Below are positions 54,450 to 64,000 of a stretch of 64,000 nucleotides of DNA, piece by piece. Numbering within the stretch: position 1 is the stretch's first letter; the number at the start of each line of letters is the position of its first letter. Below the pieces are notes generated by a model. The model did no database searches, was not told where the DNA came from, and worked only from the letters and a program-made list of their open reading frames with translations. The stretch covers positions 2,040,527 to 2,104,526 of the forward strand of contig CM044962.1 of assembly GCA_024516035.1 (NCBI GenBank), read 5' to 3'. The stretch is from Bactericera cockerelli. Taxonomy: Eukaryota; Arthropoda; Insecta; Hemiptera; Triozidae. The translations under genes and the position numbers were made by a program.

Positions 54450-56760
54450 CGGACGTCTACGGGGGAAGGAATGCCCAAAGGGTGGGGGATCAGGAATTTT
54501 GGGGTTTTTTCTACGGGAGGAAGTGATTGATAAAGGGTGGTGAGTCGGGGAATGTTTTGTTTCAACGGGGGAAGGGGAATGATCAAGGGTAAAGGGGAAG
54601 TGGGAAATTTTTTGTTTTTTCTATGGGGGAAGGAATGATCGAGGGGGGGGAGTCGGGGAAGTGTTTTTTGCCAAATGGGGGAATTTAAAGGATCAAGGGT
54701 GGGGGATCGGGAATGTTTTTTGCTCTACGGGGGGAAGGGGTTTGATCAGGGGGTGGGGGGAGTCAAAGTGTTGTTGTTCTACTGGGGGAAGTAAAAGATC
54801 AATGGGGGGAAGTCGGGAATTTGTTGCTTTTTCTGGAGAAGGGGTTTGTTCAGGGGGTGAGGGATTTCAGGAAGTGTTTTTGTTCTATGGGGAAGGGGAA
54901 TTTCGGGGGTTGGGGGGGAGTCGGGAAAAGTGTTTTGCTCTTCTGGAGGAAGTAAATGATCGGGGGTGGGGGAGCCCGGAATGTTGTTGCTCTTCTGGGG
55001 GAAGTAATGATAAAGGGGGTGAGGGAGTCAAAAGTGTTTTTTCTCTTCGGGGGGAAGTGAATGATCAAAGGGTGAGGGGTCAGGAAAATTTTTTTCTACT
55101 GGAGGAATTGAATGACCCAGGGGGTGGGGGAAGTAAAGGAAGTTTTTGTTTCTACTGGGGGAAGTGAATATAAAGGGGTGGGGGATCGGGAAGTGTTGTT
55201 GCTCAAATGGGGGGAAGTGAATGATAAGGGTGGGGGATAAAAGTGTTTTTGCTTTTCTGGGGGAAAGTGAATGATCAGGGGTAAAGGGAGTGGGGGAAGT
55301 GTTGTTGTTCTACTGGGGGAATGAAGGGACAGAGGGTGAGGGGGGTCGGGAAGTTTGTTTTTCTCTGGGGGAAGTGAAGGGATCAAGGGGGGGGGAGGTC
55401 AAAAAGTGTTTTTGTTTTTACTGGGGGAAGTAAAATGTAAAGGGGGTGGGGGGGTTCAAAGTGTTTTGCTTTTCTGGGGGAAGGGAAAATGATCAGGGGG
55501 TGGGGGATCAGAAGTGTTTTTGTCTACTGGAGGAAGTGAAAGACAGGGGGTGGGGGGAGTCGGGAAATGGTTTTTTGTCTACGGAGGAAGTAATATAAAG
55601 GGGTTGGGGGGTTCGGGAAGTTTTTTTTTTCTATTCCACGGAAAAATGATCAGAGGGGGAGGAGCCCAGGAAGTGTTTTTTGCTCTTCTGGGGGAAAAGT
55701 GAATGATCAAGGGTGAGGGAGTCGGGGAAGTGTTGTTGTTTTACTGGGGGAATGAATACAAGGGGTGGGGGAAGTCGGAAGTAAAGGGTGAATGATCAGA
55801 GGGTGAGGGAGTGGATTGTTGTTGCCTTCTGGGGGGAAGTGAATGTTTTAAAGGGGGGGTGAGGGATTGGGGGAAGTGAAGTGAAGATCAGAGGGTGGGG
55901 AAAATCGGGAAAGTAAAAGTGAATGATAAAAGGGGTTTAGGGAGTCGGGAAGGGTTTTTGTTGCTTTTTTCTGGGGGAAAGTGAATAAAAGGGAAGATTT
56001 TGGGGGGCTGGAAAAGTAAAAGTGAAAAAACAGAGGGTGAGGAGTCAGGAATTTGTTTTTTTGTTTACTGGGGGAAAGTAAAGGATCAGGGGGTGGGGGA
56101 CCCGGAATTTTTTTTGTCTTTTACTGGAAAATTTGAATGATCAGAGGGTGAGGGAGTCGGGAAAAGGGTGAATTTAAAATATCAGAGGGTGAGGGAGTCG
56201 GAAAGGAAGTGAATGACAAGGGTGAATCAAAAGTGTTGTAGCTCTACTGGGGGAAGTGAATGTTAAAGGGGGGAAAAGCAGGAAGTAAGTGAATGTTTCA
56301 GGGGGGTGGGGGAGTCAGGAAGTAAAGGGAATTATCAGAGGGTGGGGGAAAGCCCGGGAATGTTTTTTGCTCTATGGGGGAATTTGAATATCAGGGGGTG
56401 AGGGGCCCCAAAGGGAAAAGTAAATAATCAGAGGGTGGGGGAGGGGGGGAAGTGTTTTTTGCTCAAAACTGGGGGAAAATGAAGGGATAAAGGGGGGAAA
56501 GGGGGGGAAGTTTGTTTTCTTTGGAGGAAAATGAATGATCAAGGGTGGGGGGTCGGGAATTTTTTTGCTTTTTCGGGAGGAAGTAAATGATAAAGGGGGG
56601 TAGGGACCCGGGAAAGTGTTGTTGTTTTTCTGGGGGAAGTGAATAAAATCAGAGGGTGGGGGATCAAAAGTTTGTTGCTTTTCCCTGGGGGAAGTGAATA
56701 TCAAGGGGGGGGGGAGTCAGGAAGTTTTGTAGCCTACGGGAAAAGTGAATAAATCGGGGG
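54450..56760 (-). repeat. ~56-bp minisatellite, about 35-40 units
   Basis: On the + strand GGGGGAAGTGAATGATCA, GAGGGTGAGGGAGTCGGGAA and GTGTTGTTGCTCTACTGG repeat for 2.3 kb. On the - strand each unit reads CACCCTCTGATCATTCACTT, then CC[CT]CCAG|TAGAGCAAC, a 3' splice-site-like sequence. Degraded, so unit length varies. Confidence 0.8.
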
Positions 56761-57009
56761 TTGAGGGACTCAGAAGTTTTGGTGGAAAAAAAACGGAAAA
56801 TTCCTTTTGGTTCCCCCCAAAATTCTTCTTAAAACTGGGGGAAGTAAATGCCCCAAGAGGGTGGGGATCAAAAAGGTTTGTTAAAAAACCCAGAACAAAA
56901 ACTTCCTGGGGGGGGTTTTCCCAAAAGGGCTGATTTTATTTTGACCCTACCATCGACCCCCCAAACATAAAATTAGCTTAGGAGCTAATCTTTCGCTCAA
57001 AAAAGGGTT

Positions 57010-57210
57010 TGGGGTTTTAAAATTGCCCATACAATAACCTCACTCTTTAATTTTAGGACATATGTTTTTTAATATTTTGCACCCTTTTTCATTTTTTTTT
57101 TTTTCCCTTTTTCAAAAATTTTTTTCCCATTTTTTTCATTTTTTTAAAAAAAATTTTTTTGTATTTACATGTACATTTATATCTAATAAAGTGTTGAAAA
57201 AATAAAAATA
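57010..57210 (+). repeat. degraded family G repeat
   Basis: AAATTGCCCATACAATAACC, TCACTCTTTAATTTTAGGAC and ATATGTTTTTTAATATTTT, with a T-rich tail like that at 18,780-18,890. Confidence 0.5.
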
Positions 57211-57386
57211 CCCAAAAGGGTTCTAAAAATTTTTCACTTATTGCTGTTATTAGGGGGAAACCAATATTTGTGTAAATCGGAAAAGTGTAGACTTTAAGAA
57301 AAAAAAAAAAGGCCCCCAAAAGGTTTGACCCCCAAGACGCCAAAAATTTATTCTCCCAGACTTACCTTCCCCTTTCCCACCCCAAG

Positions 57387-57600
57387 GTGGTCATCAACTC
57401 AACATTAAAGGGGGGCAACACCCCGGGTTTGGCCCCAATAGAAGGGGGACATGGGAGAGAAGGAAAACTGGGCCCAGAATTTCCCGCAGTGGGGGCTCTT
57501 TTCAGAGTTGGGTCTCGGCGGCGATTTTTGTGAGGGGCCCATTCCCAAACTCCATTACAGGCCAACTTCCTGGCCCAAGAGGAACCTTTTCCCTTTCCCG
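57387..57600 (+). CDS. possible exon of an unidentified gene
   Basis: A GC-rich island between CCCCTTTCCCACCCCAAG and CCTTTCCCG|GTGAGG. The donor end matches the degraded form of the GTGCCTTCAG|GTGAGT unit that then repeats for 600 bp, as at the known sno donors. A shorter exon starting after CCATTACAG at 57,561 is an alternative. On the - strand a GAAG|GTAAGT donor at 57,367 also exists, so the strand is not settled. I do not recognise the product; sequence quality prevents reliable translation. Confidence 0.35.
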
Positions 57601-58210
57601 GTGAGGGGAAAAGCGTCCCTTTCCCACTGAGGGGTTCCCAAGCGTCCTTCAGGGGAGTGGTTCAAGCTTCCCCTCATGAGTGGTTCAAGCTGTCCTTGGG
57701 TGAGGGGTTTTTCAAGCTGTGCCTTCGGGTGTGTTCAAGTGTGCCTTCGGGTGAGTTGGTTAAAAACTTTTGCCTTCGGGTGAGTGGTTCAAGCTGGGGC
57801 CCTCCTGGGGGTTGTTAAACCCTGTCCCTTTCATGAGTTTTTTCAACCCCCCCGGTGCCCCACTGATTTTTTAAACCCCTGTGCCTTCAGGGGGAGTAGT
57901 TCAACCTTTTCCCTTTCCCGGTTGGGGTGGTTCAAGCTGGGGCCTTCAGTGAGTTGCCCAAGCTATGCTTTCAGTTGATAATTTAAAAATTTTTGTTTGC
58001 CTTCAGGTAAGTTGTCCAAGCTTTGCTTTCAGTTAAAGGGGTTCAACCGGGGCCTTCGGGGTGAGTATTTAAAAGCTTTTCCCTTCGGTGAGGGGTTTTC
58101 AAGCGTCCTTCAGCTGATTTTGTCCAAGCTTTTGTTTTTTTTTTCAGTTGAGAAAGAAAAAAGCTGTGCCTTGGGGTTTTTTGGTTCAAGCTTCCTTCAA
58201 GTGATGTTTA
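57601..58210 (+). repeat. 26-bp minisatellite with CAG|GTGAGT donor motif
   Basis: About 20 units of TTCAAGCTGTGCCTTCAG|GTGAGTGG, many degraded. Every unit holds a near-consensus 5' splice site. It begins directly at the end of the possible exon 57,387-57,600. Confidence 0.75.
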
Positions 58211-58323
58211 TGCCTTCAATTTAAAACTCTGAAAAAATCTTTAGTTTTTTTGGGGGTAGTTTCAGTGAAAAAATTTGTGTTATATTATTATTAAAACCCA
58301 AACTTAATGTCTTTTTCCCCCAG

Positions 58324-58462
58324 CGGGGGCGCCCCTCCCTGTAGGGGAGGCCCCCTTCCGAAACCCCACTCCGATTTGGGACCAGGGGGTCCCCCTTTCC
58401 TGGGCCCCCTCAGGAAACCCGAGAGGAGAAGAAAAATTCGAGACCAGGACGGGAAAACACCG
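58324..58462 (+). CDS. possible exon of an unidentified gene
   Basis: A GC-rich stretch between a good acceptor (GTCTTTTTCCCCCAG) and a good donor (ACACCG|GTATGT) on the same strand as the preceding possible exon. The end reads KPERRRKIRDQDGKT in one frame. Product not recognised; smearing (CGGGGGCGCCCC) makes the frame unreliable. Confidence 0.35.
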
Positions 58463-58584
58463 GTATGTTTTTCACTACGTCGGGTGTTTTGAACATAGGT
58501 AGGTGCATGTGATACCCCTTTACGTTTTTTCAAAAGTCTAATTAAAAAAGTGGACTAAAAGTCAGGCCCCTCGGGAAAAATAAA

Positions 58585-58790
58585 AAAAAACACTCTTTAG
58601 TGGAAGTTGCCCCACCAGGCGGGGAAAATGCTCAAAGCTTTTTTCCACCACCAAACCCCTCGAGCCCTACTTTATGTGGTCCCCCAAACCAAATAAATGG
58701 GGAAAAATCACTAGGGGGGATTCAAACCAAGGCCTACCTGGTTTACCGAAAACCCACTTTTTAAACTACTTTTTGCAATGGGTTGTACTA
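58585..58790 (-). mobile_element. degraded SINE, family A
   Basis: AACACTCTTTAGTGGAAGTT, CACCAGGCGGGGAAAATGC and TTTATGTGGTCCCCCAAACC on the + strand, in family A order on the - strand. Confidence 0.65.
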
Positions 58791-58794
58791 CGCC

Positions 58795-59110
58795 CCGTAT
58801 ACAGAGTTTCCGGGAATTTCCCGACCCCTTTAGGCGCGGGATTTTCAAATAAAAAAATTCTGTTACCCCCGAACAGTGGGTGGAAATTCCCGGGCCCTAC
58901 CTAGGGTGGGTGGGGTTTAAATGTGAGTAGCCGGGTACGACCCTAGCAAAATAGGGGGGAAAAACCCGGTCCTTTCAGGTGGGGGTCAAAAAAAAAATTT
59001 TCCAAAAAAAAAAAAAAAAATACGTTGGCGTTAAAAAGGGGCCACCACCCCCTTAAAAATTCCAAAACCCAAAACCCAACCCCCATCCATGGGGGTTGGG
59101 AAAATCCCGG
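58795..59110 (+). mobile_element. degraded SINE, family B
   Basis: CCCGTATACAGAGTTTCCGG (degraded B box), GGGCCCTACCTAGGGTGGGT, GTAGCCGGGTACGACCCTAG, ACGTTGGCGTTAAAAAGGGG and CCAACCCCCATCCATG follow 4850-5110. Confidence 0.65.
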
Positions 59111-59694
59111 GAACCCCAAGTATTTTTGGGAAAAAGGGGGGAAAATTTGAAAAAAAAAAAGAGGGAAAAAGCCCGGGGAATTTTTTGAGAATTGGGTAAC
59201 TTTTTTTGTTTTTTTTTCCCCCTCTCTCTCATCCCCAAAGTTTTTTTAAATTAGCTTAGGGGGAAAGTCTTAGATTAATTATTGAAAAAATAAAATAAAA
59301 ATTTATAAAACAAAAAAATTCAAAAATCAAACTCCTCTCCTTTTGGTTCCCTACGCGTTTCCCCCTTTTTGTTTTTCAGGCAAATGCGACCCCCCCCCCT
59401 TTTGGCCAACCAACCACGGGTTGGTAGAGAAAAACCCGGTTTGGTACAAAAGCGTCTAGGGGGAACTAAAAGGGGACTCTTTTACATTTTTAAACTCTAA
59501 AAACAAAAGCTTTTTCGTGTAAATTTTTTTCTTTTTTAAAAAAATTGATTTTTGTTTTCTTTCTTTTTGGGATTGGAAATGTTAAAACGGGTGCCCAAAT
59601 TTTGGTTGTAAGGGGCCCTTCCCCCCCAAAAAAACAAGGGGTTTGATAAAAAATAATAATTTTCCCCCTTAAATTTTTTACTGCCCGAGTGGGA

Positions 59695-59850
59695 AAATTA
59701 AGTCAAAATTTTTCCCACAAAAGCCAAACGTACTATTATGTGGTAAAACCCCAAATGGCAAAAAACTTGTTTTCCCCTGCCCGGGTTTTCAAAACCCGCG
59801 CCTTTGGTTTCACAGGGCCGCCTTTCCCACTGAACAAAGGGCTACAGGGA
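59695..59850 (-). mobile_element. degraded SINE, family D
   Basis: AAGCCAAACGTACTATTATG, TGGTAAAACCCCAAATGGCA, CTGCCCGGGTTTTCAAAACC and CCACTGAACAAAGGGCTAC match 14,500-14,640. Confidence 0.62.
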
Positions 59851-59929
59851 AAATTGGGTCTTTTTTTGTTCGTTTAAAAAAATAGAAAAAATTTCAGGGA
59901 ACAATCTTAACTTTTTTTCCTCTCTTTTT

Positions 59930-60250
59930 TAAATGTTTGGGTTTCACAGCCTTTTTTTTTTTATTTCTAGCCATAAAAACGGGTGAAAATGTAGACGCTT
60001 GGGTCTGTTTTGGGAGCCTCCCCACCCCGTAGAAATGCCTCCCCTTGAGGGGCAAAAGTGACACAATATTTCCCCCAATTAGGTATCTCTTACAAAACAA
60101 TTGAAACCCAAAATTTATGAATCCCAAATTTTTTTTTGGGCCCAGGGGGGAAACCCAAACCCCGGGGCCCTTTCCGCTTTGGCAAGCCAGTGTTTAAAAC
60201 CATGGTTTTCTATTTGGGTTTGCGTCCAAATACACCAAAACCACCAAAAC
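59930..60250 (-). mobile_element. degraded SINE, family C
   Basis: Follows 17,560-17,870 in order: GGTTTCACAGCC, TAGCCATAAAAACGG, GTAGACGCTTGGGTC, ATGCCTCCCCTTGAGGGGCA, AAGTGACACAATATTTCCCC and CTTTCCGCTTTGGCAAGCCA. Confidence 0.7.
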
Positions 60251-60359
60251 AACCGGGCAAAAACCCTAAACAGCGTTTAAAAGTCCCGGGGTTTCAGCTT
60301 TTTAAAAATTAATTGTAAGTACCTTTGCTAAAGTAAATATTTAAAAACTCTCTTTAATA

Positions 60360-60600
60360 AAAAATTGATTTTACTTTTTAGTGGAAGATAACCACCAAAT
60401 GGGGGTTAACATTTTCAAAGCTTTTTCCCACCCCACCCCCCCCCTCAGAGTTTTTGTTTAATTTTGGTCACAAATTTAAAATTAATGGGGAAAAAATTTT
60501 TCGAAACCCCGGGGGGGGAATTTTTAAAAAAAAAGGGACCCCTTTACGCTCCCTGTATTACCAGACTAGCGCTTTAACCACTTGACTACCAGTCCCTTGG
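60360..60600 (-). mobile_element. degraded SINE, family A
   Basis: TTTAGTGGAAGATAACCACC, CCCCTCAGAGTTTTTG, then ACCAGACTAGCGCTTTAACC and ACTTGACTACCAGTCCC (clean tRNA head on the - strand). Confidence 0.7.
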
Positions 60601-62114
60601 ACAACCCCAGACTTAATAAACTTTTTTGTGAACGAAATTAAACAGTAATAAAATTTTTTTTTGTGTAATTTCAAATGGTAGCAAAGAAAAAATTTGTTTT
60701 TCTTTTTCTTTTTTTTTCCTTGTAATTTCTTGATGGGGAAAACAAAGCTAAGTCATATTTAAAATTTGGATTTTGGGGTTTGGGATTTCGCCCTAATTTA
60801 GGGGGAAACTCAAACGAATATTTTAGGGGTAATAGATTTCCTGCCCCTAAAAAATCGGCCATTTTTGTTGTTTGGAAAAATTTAAAAAAAAAAAAAACCA
60901 TTTTAAAAAAGATAAAAGCAAAAAAAAATTTGGCAGAAAATTTTTTTTTTTTTAAAATTTATCAATTTTGTATTTTTTGGAGCCCTTTTAAATTTTTTTA
61001 AAAATTAAAAATAATACCAAGAGGGGGGGGGCCCTTTTTTCCCAAAAAAGGGAAAAACCAACCCTGTTTTGGTAGTCGGGGGGTTTTCCCCTCAATTGGG
61101 GAACTCAGGAACTGGGACCCCGGGAAAAAAAATAAAAATTTATACCCTTGTTTATACGGCCCCGGTTTGGGAAACTTTTAAATTTCCCTTTTTTTTTCAT
61201 TTTTAAGCGGGTTTGGGAACCCGCAAACCTCGGGAAATCTTTTCAAATAGAAAACCAAAACGGGGCATCCGGGGAAAAATGAAACGTACATTTCTGTAAA
61301 ATTGCTGGATCCAAATAGTTCTTTACGGAGTTACACCCTAAAATGAGAAAAAAAAACCAATAAAAATTTTCCCTTTTTTTAAACTGCAAAAAAATTGCAA
61401 TTCAACATTTCAAAAAGGTAGGGTTTTGGGGTGTAAAAACATCGTTTTAAAAAATACTAACATTCGAAAAAATTTTCCCGGGAGGTTACAAAAATACCCA
61501 CGGGGTTACAAAAAATTTTATGGGGGAGGTTACATTAGGGCCCTCCCGGGGTTACATAATTTTAGGGGAGTACAAAAAAAATGAGGGGGTTTTGGGAAAA
61601 ATCCTTTTTTTAAGAGACATAGCTTAAAAATTTAAAAAGAAGTGGGGGAAAACGAATCCCATTTTGCAGGGGAAACCCCAAACATAGCCGACACCATCGC
61701 AAAATTGAAAATATTTCTCAGGGTTTTTTTAATTTTAAACATTTGATAGGGGGAAAAAATTTTTGGGGGGGGACGAGGAGAGGAGATTTCCTTTGCGATA
61801 CTAGCGCTGAGGACCCCCAAACGAGTGGCCCGGGCGGGGGTTTTTCCACACTTCTTAATTCTACCCCGCTATTTGACACAAGGGAAAAGAAAAAAAAATC
61901 GTATAAATTAAACTAAAATAAAAAAATTAATTTTTAAAGTAAAAAATTCCATAAGAAATAAAAAGAAAATGTGCCCAAACAGGTGGGGCTAGTCTATATT
62001 TGATTTTAAAAGGTTATTTATGGGTTGAAATATTTTTTGCTAGTGGAACGTTTATGATACTATAAAATAAATTGTCCATGAAAAAAAGGGTGAGATTGAA
62101 TAAAAAAAATGGGG
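60601..62114. other. degraded sequence; SINE D trace near 61,080-61,270
   Basis: TACGGCCCCGGTTTGGGAAA and GCGGGTTTGGGAACCCGCAA recall family D (-). Four loose copies of GGGAGGTTACA-like sequence lie at 61,480-61,570. No gene seen. Confidence 0.4.
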
Positions 62115-62300
62115 GGTTTAGAAGAAATTGCCAAGGCAAAAACCCCCCCCCCTTCGGTTAGGACACTGTAAAATATTTTTTTTATTTTTTCCTGTTTTTT
62201 TTTTTAATTTTGGTTTATTTTGTTTTTTAAAATTTTTTTCCCAGTATTTTTTTTGGTATAAAAGTTCAAAAATTAATAAAGAGTTTCATAAAAAAAAATT
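62115..62300 (+). repeat. degraded family G repeat
   Basis: AAATTGCCAAGGCAAAAACC, CTTCGGTTAGGACACTGTAA and a T-rich tail. Confidence 0.5.
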
Positions 62301-62399
62301 AATGTGTTTGGGGGCCCCCTCGTTTTAAAGTGGGCGATTACGGGGAAAAAAAATACGAAAAAGGTACCCATGTTTGGTTTTAAACCCCTTTCGTGTTTA

Positions 62400-62528
62400 C
62401 CCACGCCTACTAAAAACTCGTTTAAACTAAATCTACCCCTGAAAGGGGACTTAAAAACCACCAAAACCCCCTCCGGGTTTTACAAGTCCCCGCCTTATCG
62501 ATAAAAGCTACTGAGGTGGGTTTGATTT

Positions 62529-62564
<36 letters not shown>
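62400..62564 (-). mobile_element. degraded SINE, family E, beside an A run
   Basis: AACTCGTTTAAACTAAATCT, ACCCCTGAAAGGGGACTTAA and CCGCCTTATCGATAAAAGCT on the + strand are family E reversed; a 34-A run follows at about 62,530-62,564. Confidence 0.58.
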
Positions 62565-62567
<3 letters not shown>

Positions 62568-62929
62568 GTCTAGTTTATATATTTTCGAAAAAACTGTTTT
62601 TTGGGGCCCATTGTTTAAAAACACAACTCAAAATAAACTAAGTCCCTTCTGTAAAATAAATTTTTTGGACAACTTTTAAACTAGGGGTTAAACTAACCGT
62701 TTTTTAAGCTGTTCGGGGGTCTAGGTTATTATACCCTTGTAAAAAATACAAACTTTTGGGTAGTAAAAACATACAGTGTAGGGACATAGGTTCAATGCGG
62801 TTTTCCACTTTTGTAGTAAAAATTACAATAGGGGAAAAGGCATATTTTCCAGGGGTATACTAAAATTAATAAAAAATCTACTCCTTGGGGGGTTTTCAGC
62901 GTATTTTCCATCCGAAATATTTTAAATTT

Positions 62930-63190
62930 GGGAAACTTAAAAAAAAAACCCCAAAAGGTATTTTAAGTTAACTTAAAAAACAAACCCAAAGGTATATCAA
63001 GTTGAATTTTAAGGGAACAAACCAAAGGTATATTAAGTTAAATTTTAAGAACGAAAAAAGGTAAAATCAAGTTGAACTTAAAAACAAACCAAAAGGTACA
63101 TAATTTTGAATTTAAAAACAAACCCAAAAGGTATATTAAGTTAACTTAAGCAGGGAAAAAAGGGGATATTAATTTAAAACTTAACACGAA
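62930..63190 (+). repeat. ~38-bp tandem repeat
   Basis: Six or seven units of AAACAAACC[C]AAAGGTATA followed by TTAAGTT[G]AACTTAA, with scattered errors. Confidence 0.72.
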
Positions 63191-63199
63191 TTCAACCGG

Positions 63200-64000
63200 G
63201 AAAAAAAACCCTTTAAACTTTCTAATCCCTTTTAATTAAAGAAATAAAGCAATGTAATCTCGGGTGGGGAAGTTCGAAAGCCAACATTTAAAGGCCGCTT
63301 AAAAACCCAGGTTTAAAATTTAAAACCATAACCCTACTGTCCCTAAAACTCAGGCAAAAAAGCACTGTGATTGTTTAAAAAACTTTTGGGGCTTTTGTCT
63401 GGTTATTTTAATTTTTAACCCTTTTTCATAAAGGTCGATTCACACACACCGTGACGGCCCCGGCCCCGGTGTTTTCCCTTACCGGCCGGGGAACCCCAAA
63501 AAGTGTTTTTCTTTTCCCAACACTGGTCAGGGGCTCCAACCGCGCAGTAAAAAAACACTGATAAAAATTGGGGAAGACACGGGTTTAATTGCAGGGGGAA
63601 AACAATGGTAAAATAAAAAAATTTCAGGGCCCGTAAAAATCGAAAAATATCGTTTTTAAGAAATGTGCCGGATCAGGGTTTTCGAGCATGTTGAAAAAAA
63701 AAAGTCACTTCCCGGGGGATTTTGAATGGGGCCCTTCAAAATTCCTAAAGAAAACCCTGATTTCCTTCGCGGAAGGGAATCACGGACCGGTCACGGCACT
63801 GCCCAACTCACGGAGTGTGGAATCGACCTTCTTTTGGCCGCTAGATCTAGCCCTGATTTGGGGACTTTCCCCCGCAAAAACAACACACACACATTTTGTT
63901 TTAAATTAAGGGAAACTGAGCCCCCCCCTTTGTACGAAATGACGGATAGATCGATCTTAAATAAAGATCAGGTGAGATTTGTCAAAAGCACTTAAAAACG
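63200..64000. other. right end, no gene recognised
   Basis: Mixed quality, becoming cleaner after about 63,700. GC-richer parts (63,440-63,560 and 63,760-63,860) contain short open frames, but none has a recognisable motif or convincing splice sites. Confidence 0.4.

Larger units (their letters stand above)
39060..63640. other. degraded consensus with homopolymer smearing
   Basis: Bases are replaced by copies of their neighbours, giving blocks such as CCCCCCCAAAGGGGGGGG. Comparing the SINE at 59,930-60,250 with its clean relative at 17,550-17,870 shows how: GTAGACGCATGTGGTC became GTAGACGCTTGGGTC, and GGATCGAACCCGG became GGGGAAACCCAAACC. Short open frames here (Pro/Phe/Gly/Lys-rich) are products of this and not genes. 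Confidence 0.85.

Noticed and set aside
57362..57565. sno exon on the - strand (GAAG|GTAAGT donor)
   Set aside because: No match to any Sno block that I know; the + strand reading is supported by the following donor array, though the strand is still open.

Overview
The window looks like arthropod (probably insect) nuclear DNA: one widely spaced multi-exon gene, AT-rich introns, several tRNA-derived SINE families, mariner-type and fold-back DNA transposons, minisatellites, and a run of exactly 100 N. I cannot name the species. The only gene I recognise with certainty is the homolog of strawberry notch (sno / SBNO), a nuclear DExD/H-box helicase-like regulator in Notch-related transcription. 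No bacterial genes, CRISPR array, rRNA or convincing functional tRNA gene is visible.

Layout. (1) Positions 1-15,936 (arm A) carry sno exons on the + strand. (2) Positions 15,937-about 37,675 (arm B) carry the same DNA reverse-complemented, with the same exons, introns, transposons and satellites in mirror order. The fold point has no spacer. The arms differ mainly by single-base indels, so this is most simply a long-read fold-back or an inverted misjoin, not two genes. Arm B holds about 5.86 kb (25,460-31,315) that arm A lacks, including the DEC-motif exon e6, a 75-bp satellite and a mariner pair. (3) Arm B continues to one more upstream exon (e1, near 38.3-38.6 kb). (4) From about 39.06 kb to about 63.6 kb the sequence is badly degraded, with bases smeared into homopolymer blocks, and is broken by the N gap at 41,401-41,500. 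Degraded copies of the same SINEs show it is the same genome. Several tandem arrays and two possible + strand exons of an unidentified gene can still be seen.

Merged from both arms, the local exon order is e1 to e11. All junctions I could check agree in phase. They cover a Gly/Met- and Gln-rich N-terminal part, the GVGKGRT Walker A region, the DEC Walker B region, the SAT region and the conserved middle of Sno. The C-terminal helicase half is not in the window.

The most interesting pattern is that many intronic tandem arrays are built from the neighbouring splice junction. Units after e3, e8, e9 and e11, and after the possible exon at 57.6 kb, repeat the exon end plus its 5' splice site. The 75-bp array before e6 (about 40-50 copies) repeats the 3' splice site plus the first codons of e6 and stays open in the e6 reading frame. 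The gene therefore carries runs of decoy splice sites beside its real ones.
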